A stretch of 57,386 nucleotides of DNA, taken from assembly GCA_003478935.1 (NCBI GenBank), contig QUFP01000031.1, positions 1 to 57,386 of the forward strand. Reading direction: 5' to 3'. Origin of the DNA: Firmicutes bacterium AF25-13AC. GTDB lineage: Bacteria; Bacillota; Clostridia; Lachnospirales; Lachnospiraceae. Every line of letters starts with the position of its first letter. Positions within the stretch are counted from its first letter, which is position 1. Below, in pieces: positions 1 through 7,866 of this stretch. The position numbers and the translations under genes are program-made. Under the pieces are notes generated by a model. It did not search any database, had not been told where the DNA came from, and saw nothing but the letters and a program-made list of their open reading frames with translations.

Positions 1-214
1 TCCAGTTCTGCGCTAACGCATTCCTGTCCGTTTGTGTGTCTTACTTAAAAGACTTTACTGTTTTTATAGGTTGTAGTTTATACTACGCTAAAAATTTCAC
101 TCGCCTGACTGCTTTCGCAATCTGGCTTTTTAAGAAATCTTCAGGGTTGGTTATACTGTTCAATTATCAAGGTTCTTTGTAATTTTTCTTTGCCATCTCA
201 GTGACAGCTCATCT
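1..214 (-). other. Probable 16S rRNA leader of an rRNA operon leaving the window to the left
   Basis: Read on the minus strand, this AT-rich stretch lies directly downstream of two tandem strong promoters. It carries the phrases CCTTGATAATTGAACAG and AGGAATGCGTTAGCGCAG, which resemble the untranslated leader just ahead of 16S rRNA genes in Clostridia. No open frame of note is present. The rRNA gene itself would start left of base 1, so this is an inference from promoter arrangement and leader style. Confidence 0.6.
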
Positions 215-243
215 AATGTATCACAGTTGTTTGCGTTTGTCAA
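215..243 (-). promoter_or_regulatory. Sigma-A promoter, proximal of a tandem pair (rRNA-type)
   Basis: On the minus strand there is a -35 TTGACA (238-243), a 17-base spacer and a -10 TACATT (215-220). It reads leftward into the presumed rRNA leader. Confidence 0.65.
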
Positions 244-380
244 GCACTTTTTTAACTTTATTTTTATTAAGTTTCAATCGCTTCAACTGTCCTTTTAAAA
301 GAATCAATTTATTCAATTAACTTAACTATCTCTAAGTTATTGCTGTTGTTTCAGTGTTGTCTCTCGCTGCAACGTTGACT

Positions 381-409
381 ATAATACCACCCTTTAAAGG
401 GTTTGTCAA
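381..409 (-). promoter_or_regulatory. Sigma-A promoter, distal of a tandem pair (rRNA-type)
   Basis: On the minus strand there is a perfect -35 TTGACA (404-409), a 17-base spacer and a -10 TATTAT (381-386). It lies 166 bases upstream of a second, similar promoter. Tandem near-consensus promoters of this kind are typical of rRNA operons. Confidence 0.65.
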
Positions 410-449
410 CCACTTTTTTCAACTTTTTTCTATTTTTTTTTAATAGAAA

Positions 450-478
450 TTGACATTTAAAATGGCTCATGCTAAAAT
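450..478 (+). promoter_or_regulatory. Promoter of the first leader-family gene
   Basis: A perfect -35 TTGACA (450-455), a 17-base spacer and a -10 TAAAAT (473-478) stand about 155 bases ahead of the start at 636. Strong promoters also precede the other two paralogs, as expected for abundantly made precursors. Confidence 0.75.
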
Positions 479-484
479 GCAATT

Positions 485-635
485 GTCCACTGGTTCTGGG
501 AAGAGTATGGCTGTTTTGTTTTTCAAAATACTGTATCGGAGGTGTCCGGTCTCACACTGAATATCCCGAGAACACACTCCGGCCAGTGGGTATTTCATCT
601 TTTATTTTTCTTAATTCTTACTGGAGGTAACTATT
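485..635 (+). promoter_or_regulatory. Structured 5' untranslated leader of the first leader-family gene
   Basis: About 150 untranslated bases separate the promoter from the AUG. CCACTGG (about 489) can pair with CCAGTGG (about 583). Inside, GGAGGTGT can pair with ACACTCC, and GTCTC with GAGAAC across a bulge. The outer pairs enclose the inner ones, so the leader can fold into a branched element. The ribosome site ACTGGAGGTAAC lies outside the fold. No known riboswitch class was recognised. Confidence 0.4.
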
Positions 636-1019
636 ATGAGAACTTATAAAAAGCCAATGATCACTGTTGATTCTGGTTTAGCTGAGGGTGTTTATGCAGC
701 AAGTGGTTCAAGTCAGGGAACTTTAAATGTAACTTATTATGGTGTATGGGATCGCTGGGGCACAAACGGCGGTAAGGGACTGGCTATGGCTAACTGGTCA
801 GATCTTAACGGTACTATCACATTAAATATTACCTTTAATGATACTGTTGATCAGGCTGAAACAGATGATGCTTCTGTTCAAACATCTTGGTCTGGAAAGA
901 CTGCTACATTTACATTTGCAAGCACAGCATCAAATCCGCTTACAATTGGTATTCATCTGAACCACGGTACCAGCATTGATGATCTTAAGATGACTGGATT
1001 TACCTACTCTGTAAACTAA
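636..1019 (+). CDS. Short leader-family protein A1 (putative secreted/modified precursor)
   Basis: This 127-residue protein is one of three paralogs here. Residues 4-24 hold the shared block: Y4-x-x-P7, a hydrophobic residue at 9, then GLAEGVYAASG (14-24). The remaining ~100 residues alternate Thr/Ser/Asn with aliphatic residues (WGTNG, TLNITFN, ATFTFAST). This looks like a small beta-sandwich, perhaps carbohydrate-binding-like, rather than a short peptide core. There is no hydrophobic signal peptide. The YxxP element resembles the leader motif bound by PqqD-like RRE domains in lasso-type RiPP systems, and neighbours include a PqqD-HPr kinase-like fusion, an ABC exporter and a signal-peptidase-like enzyme. 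I infer that the N-terminus is a leader removed near A-A-S-G. Its family is not known to me. It converges on the ABC exporter at a shared terminator. Confidence 0.8.
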   Translation: MRTYKKPMITVDSGLAEGVYAASGSSQGTLNVTYYGVWDRWGTNGGKGLAMANWSDLNGTITLNITFNDTVDQAETDDASVQTSWSGKTATFTFASTASNPLTIGIHLNHGTSIDDLKMTGFTYSVN

Positions 1020-1031
1020 TTTTTGCAATTC

Positions 1032-1070
1032 AAAGACGCACTTCTGCCAAAAGAAGTGCGTCTTTGTTTT
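1032..1070. terminator. Bidirectional terminator between convergent A1 and ABC exporter genes
   Basis: There is a perfect 14-base stem (AAAGACGCACTTCT paired with AGAAGTGCGTCTTT) around a GCCAAA loop. It is followed by TGTTTT on the plus strand and by a shorter U-rich run on the minus strand. It serves the plus-strand gene ending at 1019 and the minus-strand gene ending at 1069. Confidence 0.85.
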
Positions 1071-2838
1071 AAAACTCGTTTATCATCTGTTCTATCTCCT
1101 GCTCTTCTAATTTCCTGCAGCTCTTATCTTTTATTGCATACACTCTCGCACAGATATTTAAAACGGTTGGACGATGTGTCGTTACAATACAAGTGCGCGG
1201 ATAAGTATCTGTCATGATGTTTCGGATTACTCGACGCTCGGTTGCTACATCAAGAGCAGAAGTAGCCTCATCCAACAATAAAATTGGGGATTTTCGAAGA
1301 AGCGCCCTGGCAATTGACAAACGCTGTGCCTGTCCTTCTGAAAATCCACCACCACGCTCTTTTACTGCACTGTTTATTCCATCAGGAAGCTTCTCTACAA
1401 AATCCCATGCGCAGGCAAGCTTTAATGCTTCAATCAATTCTTCATCTGATGCATCTGGCTTTACCGTTCTCAGATTTTCTGCTATTGTCCCTGAAAACAT
1501 TGTATTTCCCTGAGGGACATAAGAAAACAGCTTTCTTGCCGATGCGCTAAGTAAAATCTTTTCTTCTCTGTTTTCCTCAGCGCATACCCACATACGGCCT
1601 TCTTTTGGACATAGAAGTGCTAGTATCAAACGAAGCATCGTTGTTTTTCCTTCACCTGAAGGACCTACAAGAGCAACAACTTCATGCGGAAATGCCTGCA
1701 TAGAAGCATGCTTAAATACCTCTGTTCCAGTATGATAGGTATACCCCATATCCTCTACAACGAGTCCCATACCTCCCATTCGATATTTTTTTTCAAACAC
1801 TTCCACTTCTTTATCATGACTATAATCTTCCTGCGGCATCTCTACAATATCCATTAGACGTCCTGCTGAAATCGTAAGTGATACTGCTGACGGGATTAAG
1901 CCTGCAAGTGAATTTACTGAACTTGTCAATGTACCTGATAATGATAAAAACATTGTCATTGTACCATAACTGATTACCCCGCTCCATACACGGTAAATTC
2001 CCCATCCATAGCAGCTGTATGACACAATAAAACCAATGATAGACATCAAAATAGAAGTAAGAATTGACATTCTCTGAAACTCAAGGCGCATTCCAATATA
2101 TTCTTTTTGAAGAGAACCCAATTTTTCGATATAAAATTTAATAAGATCAAAGGCTTTGATTGTCTGAATGTTTGAAAAAGTCTCTTGATTAAATCCATAT
2201 AGCTTTGCACTCATCTGCGCACTGCGCTGATTATTTTTACTCATACGCTTTAAAAGCGGCTTTGACAGCAATGCACTAAATGGAATTCCAAGCAATGCAA
2301 ATATTGCAAATGTAGGATCATAGTAAATTACAATTGCAAGCGCACTGATAAAACGAACTGTATAAATGATCAGGTTAGGAATCCAGTTTAAAATACCACT
2401 TGCAATGTTTGATGCATCTGAACTCCACCTTGTCACAAGATCACCAGTATGATATGTAGTAAGCGATTCCCAATCAGTAACCATCATCTTCGCAAAAATA
2501 TCATTTTTTATTTCGGTATCCACCTTCAGGTTAATGAGTGTAGACGCATAGCCTGATGCCTGTGCTACCAAAATATTTCCAATTGAAAATCCAATCATTG
2601 CCGCAAATGTACTGATTAATCGCCCCGTCTCATGACCTGTTATAATATCAACCAGATCTTTTGAGATTAAACTAGATACAAGTGAAACACCCGTACCCAT
2701 AACACCAAGAAGCGTGTACAGCACCATTGCCTTCCAGTAACGTCTGGCATACTGGCCAATCCATAAGCCCTGACGAGTCAGCTTGCGCAAGCTATCCTTT
2801 TGAAGATATTTTTTAATAAGCTTTAGTTTTTGCTTCAC
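1069..2838 (-). CDS. ABC exporter (TMD-NBD fusion) of the leader-family system
   Basis: This 589-residue half-transporter has an N-terminal membrane domain (about 30-320, several hydrophobic helices) and a C-terminal ATPase. The ATPase has Walker A GPSGEGKTT, a signature FSEGQAQRLS, Walker B ILLLDEATSALD and a switch His in TTHRP. It would work as a homodimer in the membrane. It lacks an N-terminal C39 peptidase domain, so any leader cleavage must come from another enzyme; a Ser-His peptidase is encoded at 4.9 kb. The GPSGEGKTT Walker A is reminiscent of lasso-peptide exporters. Its start overlaps the stop of the upstream kinase-like gene by 4 bases (ATGA), so the two are translationally coupled. 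The substrate is inferred from context to be the A1/A2/A3 proteins. Confidence 0.85.
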   Translation of the reverse strand: MKQKLKLIKKYLQKDSLRKLTRQGLWIGQYARRYWKAMVLYTLLGVMGTGVSLVSSLISKDLVDIITGHETGRLISTFAAMIGFSIGNILVAQASGYASTLINLKVDTEIKNDIFAKMMVTDWESLTTYHTGDLVTRWSSDASNIASGILNWIPNLIIYTVRFISALAIVIYYDPTFAIFALLGIPFSALLSKPLLKRMSKNNQRSAQMSAKLYGFNQETFSNIQTIKAFDLIKFYIEKLGSLQKEYIGMRLEFQRMSILTSILMSIIGFIVSYSCYGWGIYRVWSGVISYGTMTMFLSLSGTLTSSVNSLAGLIPSAVSLTISAGRLMDIVEMPQEDYSHDKEVEVFEKKYRMGGMGLVVEDMGYTYHTGTEVFKHASMQAFPHEVVALVGPSGEGKTTMLRLILALLCPKEGRMWVCAEENREEKILLSASARKLFSYVPQGNTMFSGTIAENLRTVKPDASDEELIEALKLACAWDFVEKLPDGINSAVKERGGGFSEGQAQRLSIARALLRKSPILLLDEATSALDVATERRVIRNIMTDTYPRTCIVTTHRPTVLNICARVYAIKDKSCRKLEEQEIEQMINEF

Positions 2839-4216
2839 TGCTGCGCATCCTCCTTATCAATTCGCGCCTTCATCACATATGCAGATGACGGCTCCTTCGT
2901 ACAAAGCAGATAGTAAATCGGCACTTCTTTTGCCAGCTTAGCTGCGCATTTTAGATTTGTCTCAAGCATATCTTCTGTCCAAACTGGTGAAATCATCCGC
3001 TGCATCACGCGCACAATTTTCTGATCATTCGTCAATGACTCAAAATGATCATTATCTGACGCCCTAAAAGAACTATTCCTCCAAGCGGATACGATTTTGT
3101 CGATGCAATGCCAGATGTGCCACACCATGGCATTCCGTATACGATTGGATGTCCCTTTGAACCTGGTTTATCTACCCTTTGTCCAATATTAGTCTGCTCA
3201 CCATTACTCCATCCAATCAAATTTAAATCACCATTTATGATTTCAGTGCCAAATTGTTCTTTCCAAAGATTTGTATGTGTACTTTTACCCATTCCAGAAT
3301 GACCCGAAAAAAGCCATACTTGATCTCGATAAAGAATGGATGCTGAATGAATCGCAAAAAAGCCCTGTCTCTGAGCAAAGAATAAAAAGAAATGGCGAAT
3401 TGCATGGAAAAGCTCCTCTTTTGTTTTTTCCTTATCCAACCCATTCACATAAATCTGAGCAAAACGTCCATCAGATGTCATATGTGCCTCTCGAATTTGA
3501 TTCATAGATGGAAATAGTATGATGTATCCCTGCTCATTCTCGCAAACTACCAACTCTTCATTTCTGATAAGTGTTTTTCCATTCGGGTGAAATGACGTGG
3601 TTCTCTGCAAAATTTCTATTTGCATTTGCACTGGCATTTTAATTTGCATTTTGATATGTGATTCTGTTTGCAATTCACTTTTTGATTTTCCCTGTGCACT
3701 TGAGCAATCTTTCAAAAATGCATCAAACTGTGATGAAATCAACTTCCGTGAACCATACAGCGCAATGCGCATTCCTGCAATCTCCAGACACTCAACAAAC
3801 GGCTCTTTGGTCGAATATACGCAAGTTACATCATCCGCGTCCTCTGCACAACAAGGACGCAAACATTCCTGCAAAATCCCCAATGACAATAATTCTTGAA
3901 CAAACTGCTTTACATCCTGTCGGATTTGATCTTGAATTTGATCTTGCACCTGATTTTGAATCTTGTCTTTAGTCTGATCTTGAATCTCATCTTGAGTTTC
4001 ATTAGCCGCTTCGCCATCCGCAGAATAGTAATGAACTAATTTTTCTGCAAGTTCTTCATCTGTCATAGTTTCCTGTAATTCATTCCAGAGAAATACACCT
4101 GTCTCATTTAATACTATTCCTTTTCTCTGATCTGCTACCTTTTGTCCATATGGAAGAAGATAATGCACACCTTCAATCTCTTTCAGGCAATATCCTTCCT
4201 GACGTTTTATCCACAT
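2835..4216 (-). pseudogene. PqqD-like/HPr kinase-related fusion, frameshifted near 3065
   Basis: The first ORF starts at ATG 4216 behind AAGGAG. It has a PqqD-like winged domain (residues about 5-75, with LLPYGQKV and LNETGVFLWNEL), then Gln/Asp- and Met/Gln-rich linkers, then an HprK-like kinase domain with Walker A GHSGMGKST and a QRVDKPGSKGH segment. At about 3058-3070, just after GGIVLLGR, the frame changes. The rest of the kinase domain (ASDNDHFESLTND onward) continues in another frame to 2835. HPr kinase-related proteins of RiPP systems phosphorylate a precursor, as in paeninodin lasso peptides, and a fused PqqD domain would bind the leader. It is coupled to the ABC exporter. The lesion may be a sequencing indel, because both halves remain intact and conserved-looking. 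Confidence 0.75.
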
Positions 4217-4235
4217 CCTATCTCTGCTCCTTATC

Positions 4236-4273
4236 AAAAAAGGGGACTATCGTTGATAGACAACAACAGCCCT
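4236..4273 (-). terminator. Partial (read-through) terminator between A2 and the kinase gene
   Basis: On the minus strand a hairpin (CTATC-AAC-GATAG with an outer GGG/CCC pairing) is followed by CTTTTTTG. It would reduce transcription of the kinase and exporter relative to the precursor gene, a common layout in RiPP operons. Confidence 0.45.
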
Positions 4274-4319
4274 CTCAAATTTATTTTTTCATTGCTAATT
4301 AATTATCTATCCCTATCAA

Positions 4320-4697
4320 TTAGTCAGTGATTGATACGCCTGTGATTTCCAGACCTGCATCAGCTTTTACAACTAAATCACCAAAGCCGATATTATCCGT
4401 TGGGTTCTGATGATAGGAAAGCTTGATAGTTAAGGTAGTAGTTCCATCACCACCCATCACACCAGCACCACCACTAACATAAGTAACATTCTTGTTAAAG
4501 GAAATTGTCAGAACCTGTGCCTCTCTTGTATGATCTGCATTATGCTTTCCATTTACCTGAATTCTATAATCACCTCTGCCTGTGTGTGGTGTTTGGTGAA
4601 TGTATGCTGATGCAGTATAGCATCCACTAGCCGCGTACACACCTTCTGCAAGTCCCTGATCAACAGTTACCATTGGTTTTGAATATTTTACCATCAT
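4320..4697 (-). CDS. Short leader-family protein A2 (putative secreted/modified precursor)
   Basis: This 125-residue paralog of the gene at 636 carries the same N-terminal block: Y5-x-x-P8, then GLAEGVYAASG at 15-25, directly followed by Cys26. The body is polar and strand-rich, with LTISFN, TTTLTIKLSYHQNP and LVVKADAG, ending in TGVSITD. The LTISFN segment lines up with TLNITFN of A1 and TLTVTFN of A3. It has no hydrophobic signal peptide. The ribosome site is GGAGGAGAAA, with ATG codons at 4697 and 4694. A strong promoter lies upstream, and the kinase and exporter genes follow on the same strand, so it is the first gene of an A2-kinase-exporter operon. The function is inferred only. Confidence 0.8.
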   Translation of the reverse strand: MMVKYSKPMVTVDQGLAEGVYAASGCYTASAYIHQTPHTGRGDYRIQVNGKHNADHTREAQVLTISFNKNVTYVSGGAGVMGGDGTTTLTIKLSYHQNPTDNIGFGDLVVKADAGLEITGVSITD

Positions 4698-4747
4698 TTT
4701 CTCCTCCCTTAAAGTCTGTTTTTATTCGCAAAAACTTTTCTTTTTTG

Positions 4748-4775
4748 AGTATATCACTTTCTTTTAAGATGTCAA
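4748..4775 (-). promoter_or_regulatory. Promoter of the A2-kinase-exporter operon
   Basis: On the minus strand: -35 TTGACA (4770-4775), a 16-base spacer and -10 TATACT (4748-4753), about 50 bases upstream of the A2 start. Confidence 0.75.
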
Positions 4776-4896
4776 TTCCATTTTTATGCGCATTTATGAT
4801 ATACTAGTTACATATTTACAGTTTATGGGCATAGCCCCGATTAACGATGCGAATATACGCGTTACGCTGCATCTATGACTGATGGAGGTACTCAAT

Positions 4897-5379
4897 ATGA
4901 ACCACTTACACAACAACAAGTCAGAGCAAACAACTGATTCTTCTTTTACACTGGATATCGAGCAACTACTCAAACAGGGAAATGTCATACGAATTAAGCC
5001 ACAAGGTACCAGCATGTATCCTCTTTTTGTTCCTGGACGTGATGAAGCCTGCATTGAGCGCACTGACTTTTCTTCCCTAAAACGCGGAGATGTCATTTTG
5101 TACCGTCGCGACAAAAGTATTCTTGTTCTTCATCGCATATGGAAAATCACAGGCAACTCCTTTTATATGGTCGGTGACAACCAGACTGAAATTGAAGGAC
5201 CACTTCGCGCTGATCAAGTCCGCGGCAAGCTGATTGGTGTTATCCGAAATGGTCATTTTATTGATGTGCACAATCCGCTTTACCGCATTCTATCTGGTTT
5301 ATGGCTTTGGCTTCGTCCGCTTCGTCCTATTGCTTGGAAAATTACAGCACTATTTCGTCGATTAAAGCTAAAACACTGA
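4897..5379 (+). CDS. S24/S26-family (SipW-like) peptidase, candidate leader peptidase
   Basis: This 160-residue protein has a signal-peptidase/LexA-like fold signature: GTSMYP with Ser39, RGDVILYRR, LVLHRI with His79, and MVGDN with Asp94. The Ser...His...Asp order matches the S26B (SipW/ER type) rather than the Ser-Lys bacterial type. There is no N-terminal membrane anchor; a hydrophobic, Trp- and Arg-rich C-terminus (about 130-155) could bind the membrane. The start is ATG 4897, set by ATGGAGGTACTCAAT upstream; the earlier in-frame ATG at 4882 falls in the ribosome site. It is divergent from A2 and next to the exporter genes. I infer that it cuts the shared A-A-S-G region of the leader family, since AxA-like sites are what such peptidases prefer. 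Confidence 0.8.
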   Translation: MNHLHNNKSEQTTDSSFTLDIEQLLKQGNVIRIKPQGTSMYPLFVPGRDEACIERTDFSSLKRGDVILYRRDKSILVLHRIWKITGNSFYMVGDNQTEIEGPLRADQVRGKLIGVIRNGHFIDVHNPLYRILSGLWLWLRPLRPIAWKITALFRRLKLKH

Positions 5380-5437
5380 TCTGTTCCAGAGTCACCCATT
5401 CCAACTTATTGTCATGCTCTATTTTCTTACTTTTGAT

Positions 5438-6949
5438 TTATCTTCTAACAGATGAAAAAAGCTGTCTCACACTCTTTAATCGGCCACTTCTACAAAAGAT
5501 AGAAACATTAATTGTCATTGGAATAAATACGCAAATTCCAACTCCAAGAAGAAAGGTAAATAATGACTGACAGTATACCAGATGCACTACTTGCTTCGTC
5601 ACAATAACCTCCACTGCAATGAGTACGCCATACTCTAGCAAATCAAACACATAGCGCTTCTCATCCATTTTCACATACTCGTGAAAGAAAAAATAAATGC
5701 GATATCCAATCTGAATTAAATACGCCAGGCAGGTTCCCAACAATACACCAGCTGTACCAAACGGAATAACAAGCGCAATAGAAACAATCAGATTTACAAC
5801 GGACGAGAGAACTGAGAGCGTCTTTTCTCTATGAAACAGCCCACTCACCGCCATCACAACAGCAATTGGCTGACCAATTCCTAAAAATATACATCCCGTA
5901 ACTGATAAAAACACAGATGCACTATCCCAACCAAATGTTTTTCCCAACCAAATATCTTCAACGAACGAATCAATCATCACATACAATCCACACGCAGCAA
6001 CTGCTACAATAAGAAAAAATAAAAAGGTCATCTGCCTAAGAACGCGATAGTTTTTCTCATGATCCTCCTCCACAAAGAGATTTCCAACCCCTGGCTGAAT
6101 GCTCATCGCCAATGCGCGGATGATATTGCCAACTGAACGCGTAATCAGACCATAGTTGCTGAATATGCCGACAGTTGCCACGTTGATAAATCCTGATATG
6201 ATTAGATTATCAGTTCCATTTAAAAGGTTTTGGGAAAGTCTGGACACAAAAATATTTTTGATATCATTCATAATTTTTTGAATCGTTTCGTTTCCTGCCT
6301 TTTCCTTTCGATAACGACGAAGGAAAGGATATTTCTTATCTGTATACCAGCTAACCCAGAGATTTAAAATGGTATCGCCAAGGACTCCAGTAATCAATGC
6401 TGGAAGATACCGCCCCGTAGTGCTGACAAAAAGAATGATCGCAGAATAGCCAATCACATTTGCCAGTATCGTAGTGACGCTGACAATATATTCATTCTGA
6501 TCAGCAATGAGCAATGATTTTTTATAAGAAAGCAGATATGACAAAACTGAACGAAGCAGCCACAAAAGATACAGCACACGAACATAACCAACTGAATAAC
6601 TCTTATTTGTCATAAATAAATGAACAACTGGAATTAACGCCAATCCAAGCACCGTAAGCACAGCAGCAAACACATAATAGGCCTTCCGATACAAATTCAT
6701 CAGCGCTGCTATCTGCCGCTCATCCCGGCTTACCAGTGCACTATATAAATGATAGACAATTGCTGTGGACACACCAAGCTCCGTCACAGACAACATTGAA
6801 ATAACATTTGAAATAACACCATTCATGCCCACAAGCTCGGTTCCCATGTATAGATTCATAGCACGCTGGCTTAAAAATCCAAAAAGTAATAATACAAGCT
6901 GGGACAAAAGGCTGAAAAAACTATTGCGAAATAGACTCTTTATCTTCAT
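5438..6949 (-). CDS. Polysaccharide flippase (MATE/Wzx-like)
   Basis: This 503-residue integral membrane protein has about 12-14 hydrophobic helices and the Wzx-type N-terminus (SLFRNSFFSLLSQL...), typical of oligosaccharide/lipid-linked repeat-unit flippases of the MOP superfamily. It overlaps the upstream glycosyltransferase by 29 bases and is the last gene of the long leftward exopolysaccharide operon. The locus already carries PelG, another MOP-type transporter, so this one may move a second, lipid-linked glycan assembled by the two neighbouring glycosyltransferases. No terminator is obvious after it. Confidence 0.8.
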   Translation of the reverse strand: MKIKSLFRNSFFSLLSQLVLLLFGFLSQRAMNLYMGTELVGMNGVISNVISMLSVTELGVSTAIVYHLYSALVSRDERQIAALMNLYRKAYYVFAAVLTVLGLALIPVVHLFMTNKSYSVGYVRVLYLLWLLRSVLSYLLSYKKSLLIADQNEYIVSVTTILANVIGYSAIILFVSTTGRYLPALITGVLGDTILNLWVSWYTDKKYPFLRRYRKEKAGNETIQKIMNDIKNIFVSRLSQNLLNGTDNLIISGFINVATVGIFSNYGLITRSVGNIIRALAMSIQPGVGNLFVEEDHEKNYRVLRQMTFLFFLIVAVAACGLYVMIDSFVEDIWLGKTFGWDSASVFLSVTGCIFLGIGQPIAVVMAVSGLFHREKTLSVLSSVVNLIVSIALVIPFGTAGVLLGTCLAYLIQIGYRIYFFFHEYVKMDEKRYVFDLLEYGVLIAVEVIVTKQVVHLVYCQSLFTFLLGVGICVFIPMTINVSIFCRSGRLKSVRQLFSSVRR

Positions 6950-7760
6950 ATCGTTTGCTGTAACCTACAGCCTCCTGCACCTCCTCTCTGCCATCCTCCA
7001 TCAATCCGGCATCATTATCAATCTTGAGTACCTTACATCGAAAAATAACTGCTAAAACCGAGAAGAACATCCGAAACATATACCAAATTGGTTTCAGACC
7101 AGAGTGCATGCTCTTTCCACTTTTTCTCATATGCATAACTGCCGGAATTTCCACGACCTTAAATTTCAGAAGAATCATCTGCATGATCATATTGGTATCT
7201 GGGTATTTATCATCAAAGTGATTGTACTTCGAATAATAAAGCACAGCCTTTCGGCTAAGGCCTTGAAGTCCCGTTGTCGGATCAGCAATCTTTCTTCCGG
7301 CTGCAATTTGAATCATAAAGCGAAACAATCGAAATGCCAGCCGTTTTGCCGCTGACACCTCAAAGTTTCCACTTTCCTCCATAAATCTGGCACCCAGCAC
7401 AATATCTGGATAGCGGTCATCTGCATCCTTTGTCCGCAAGCGATCGTAAATCACCGGAATATTGCATACATCATGTTGTCCATCTGCATCCATCTGAATC
7501 ACATACTTATAACCTCTTCGTATCGCATATTTATACCCTAATTGAATGCCGCTTCCATATCCCAGATTAAATACATGTGTGACAACTGCATGACCGCGCG
7601 CCTTCGCTACCCAGTTTGTACTGTCCGATGACGCATCATTCATGATCAAAACATCTGCTATACCTGCTATTTCAGGCTTTTCCAGTTCGTCCAATACAAA
7701 GCCGATATTTTTTTCTTCGTTATAAGCCGGAATGATCACCAGCAATTCTTTCTCATCCAT
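6921..7760 (-). CDS. Family 2 glycosyltransferase (DPM1-like)
   Basis: This protein of about 279 residues has a GT-A fold: IIPAYNEEKNIG near the N-terminus, the nucleotide-binding MNDASSD, and the catalytic DADGQHD. It resembles dolichyl/polyprenyl-phosphate sugar transferases and probably loads a sugar on a lipid carrier in the membrane. I chose ATG 7760, with AGAGGG seven bases upstream; an in-frame ATG at 7847 exists but has no convincing ribosome site. It is coupled by overlap to the flippase. Confidence 0.82.
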   Translation of the reverse strand: MDEKELLVIIPAYNEEKNIGFVLDELEKPEIAGIADVLIMNDASSDSTNWVAKARGHAVVTHVFNLGYGSGIQLGYKYAIRRGYKYVIQMDADGQHDVCNIPVIYDRLRTKDADDRYPDIVLGARFMEESGNFEVSAAKRLAFRLFRFMIQIAAGRKIADPTTGLQGLSRKAVLYYSKYNHFDDKYPDTNMIMQMILLKFKVVEIPAVMHMRKSGKSMHSGLKPIWYMFRMFFSVLAVIFRCKVLKIDNDAGLMEDGREEVQEAVGYSKRYEDKESISQ

Positions 7761-7866
7761 CTCTTGTCCCTCTGCATTTTCATAATTCATAAAAGTTGCG
7801 TTTGCAATTCCAAGAAAAAACTCATTCAAATTGTTTTTACAATTCATTTCTAATGATTTCAGGAAT

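Noticed and set aside
2835..4216. Programmed ribosomal frameshift in the kinase fusion
   Set aside because: No clear slippery heptamer with downstream structure was seen; a simple indel explains it.
636..5379. Class II bacteriocin with a double-glycine leader
   Set aside because: There is no GG site, and the ABC exporter has no C39 peptidase domain; the cargo is too long.
636..5379. A classic lasso peptide cluster
   Set aside because: No asparagine-synthetase-like cyclase or transglutaminase-like protease is present, and the cargo lacks a lasso core.
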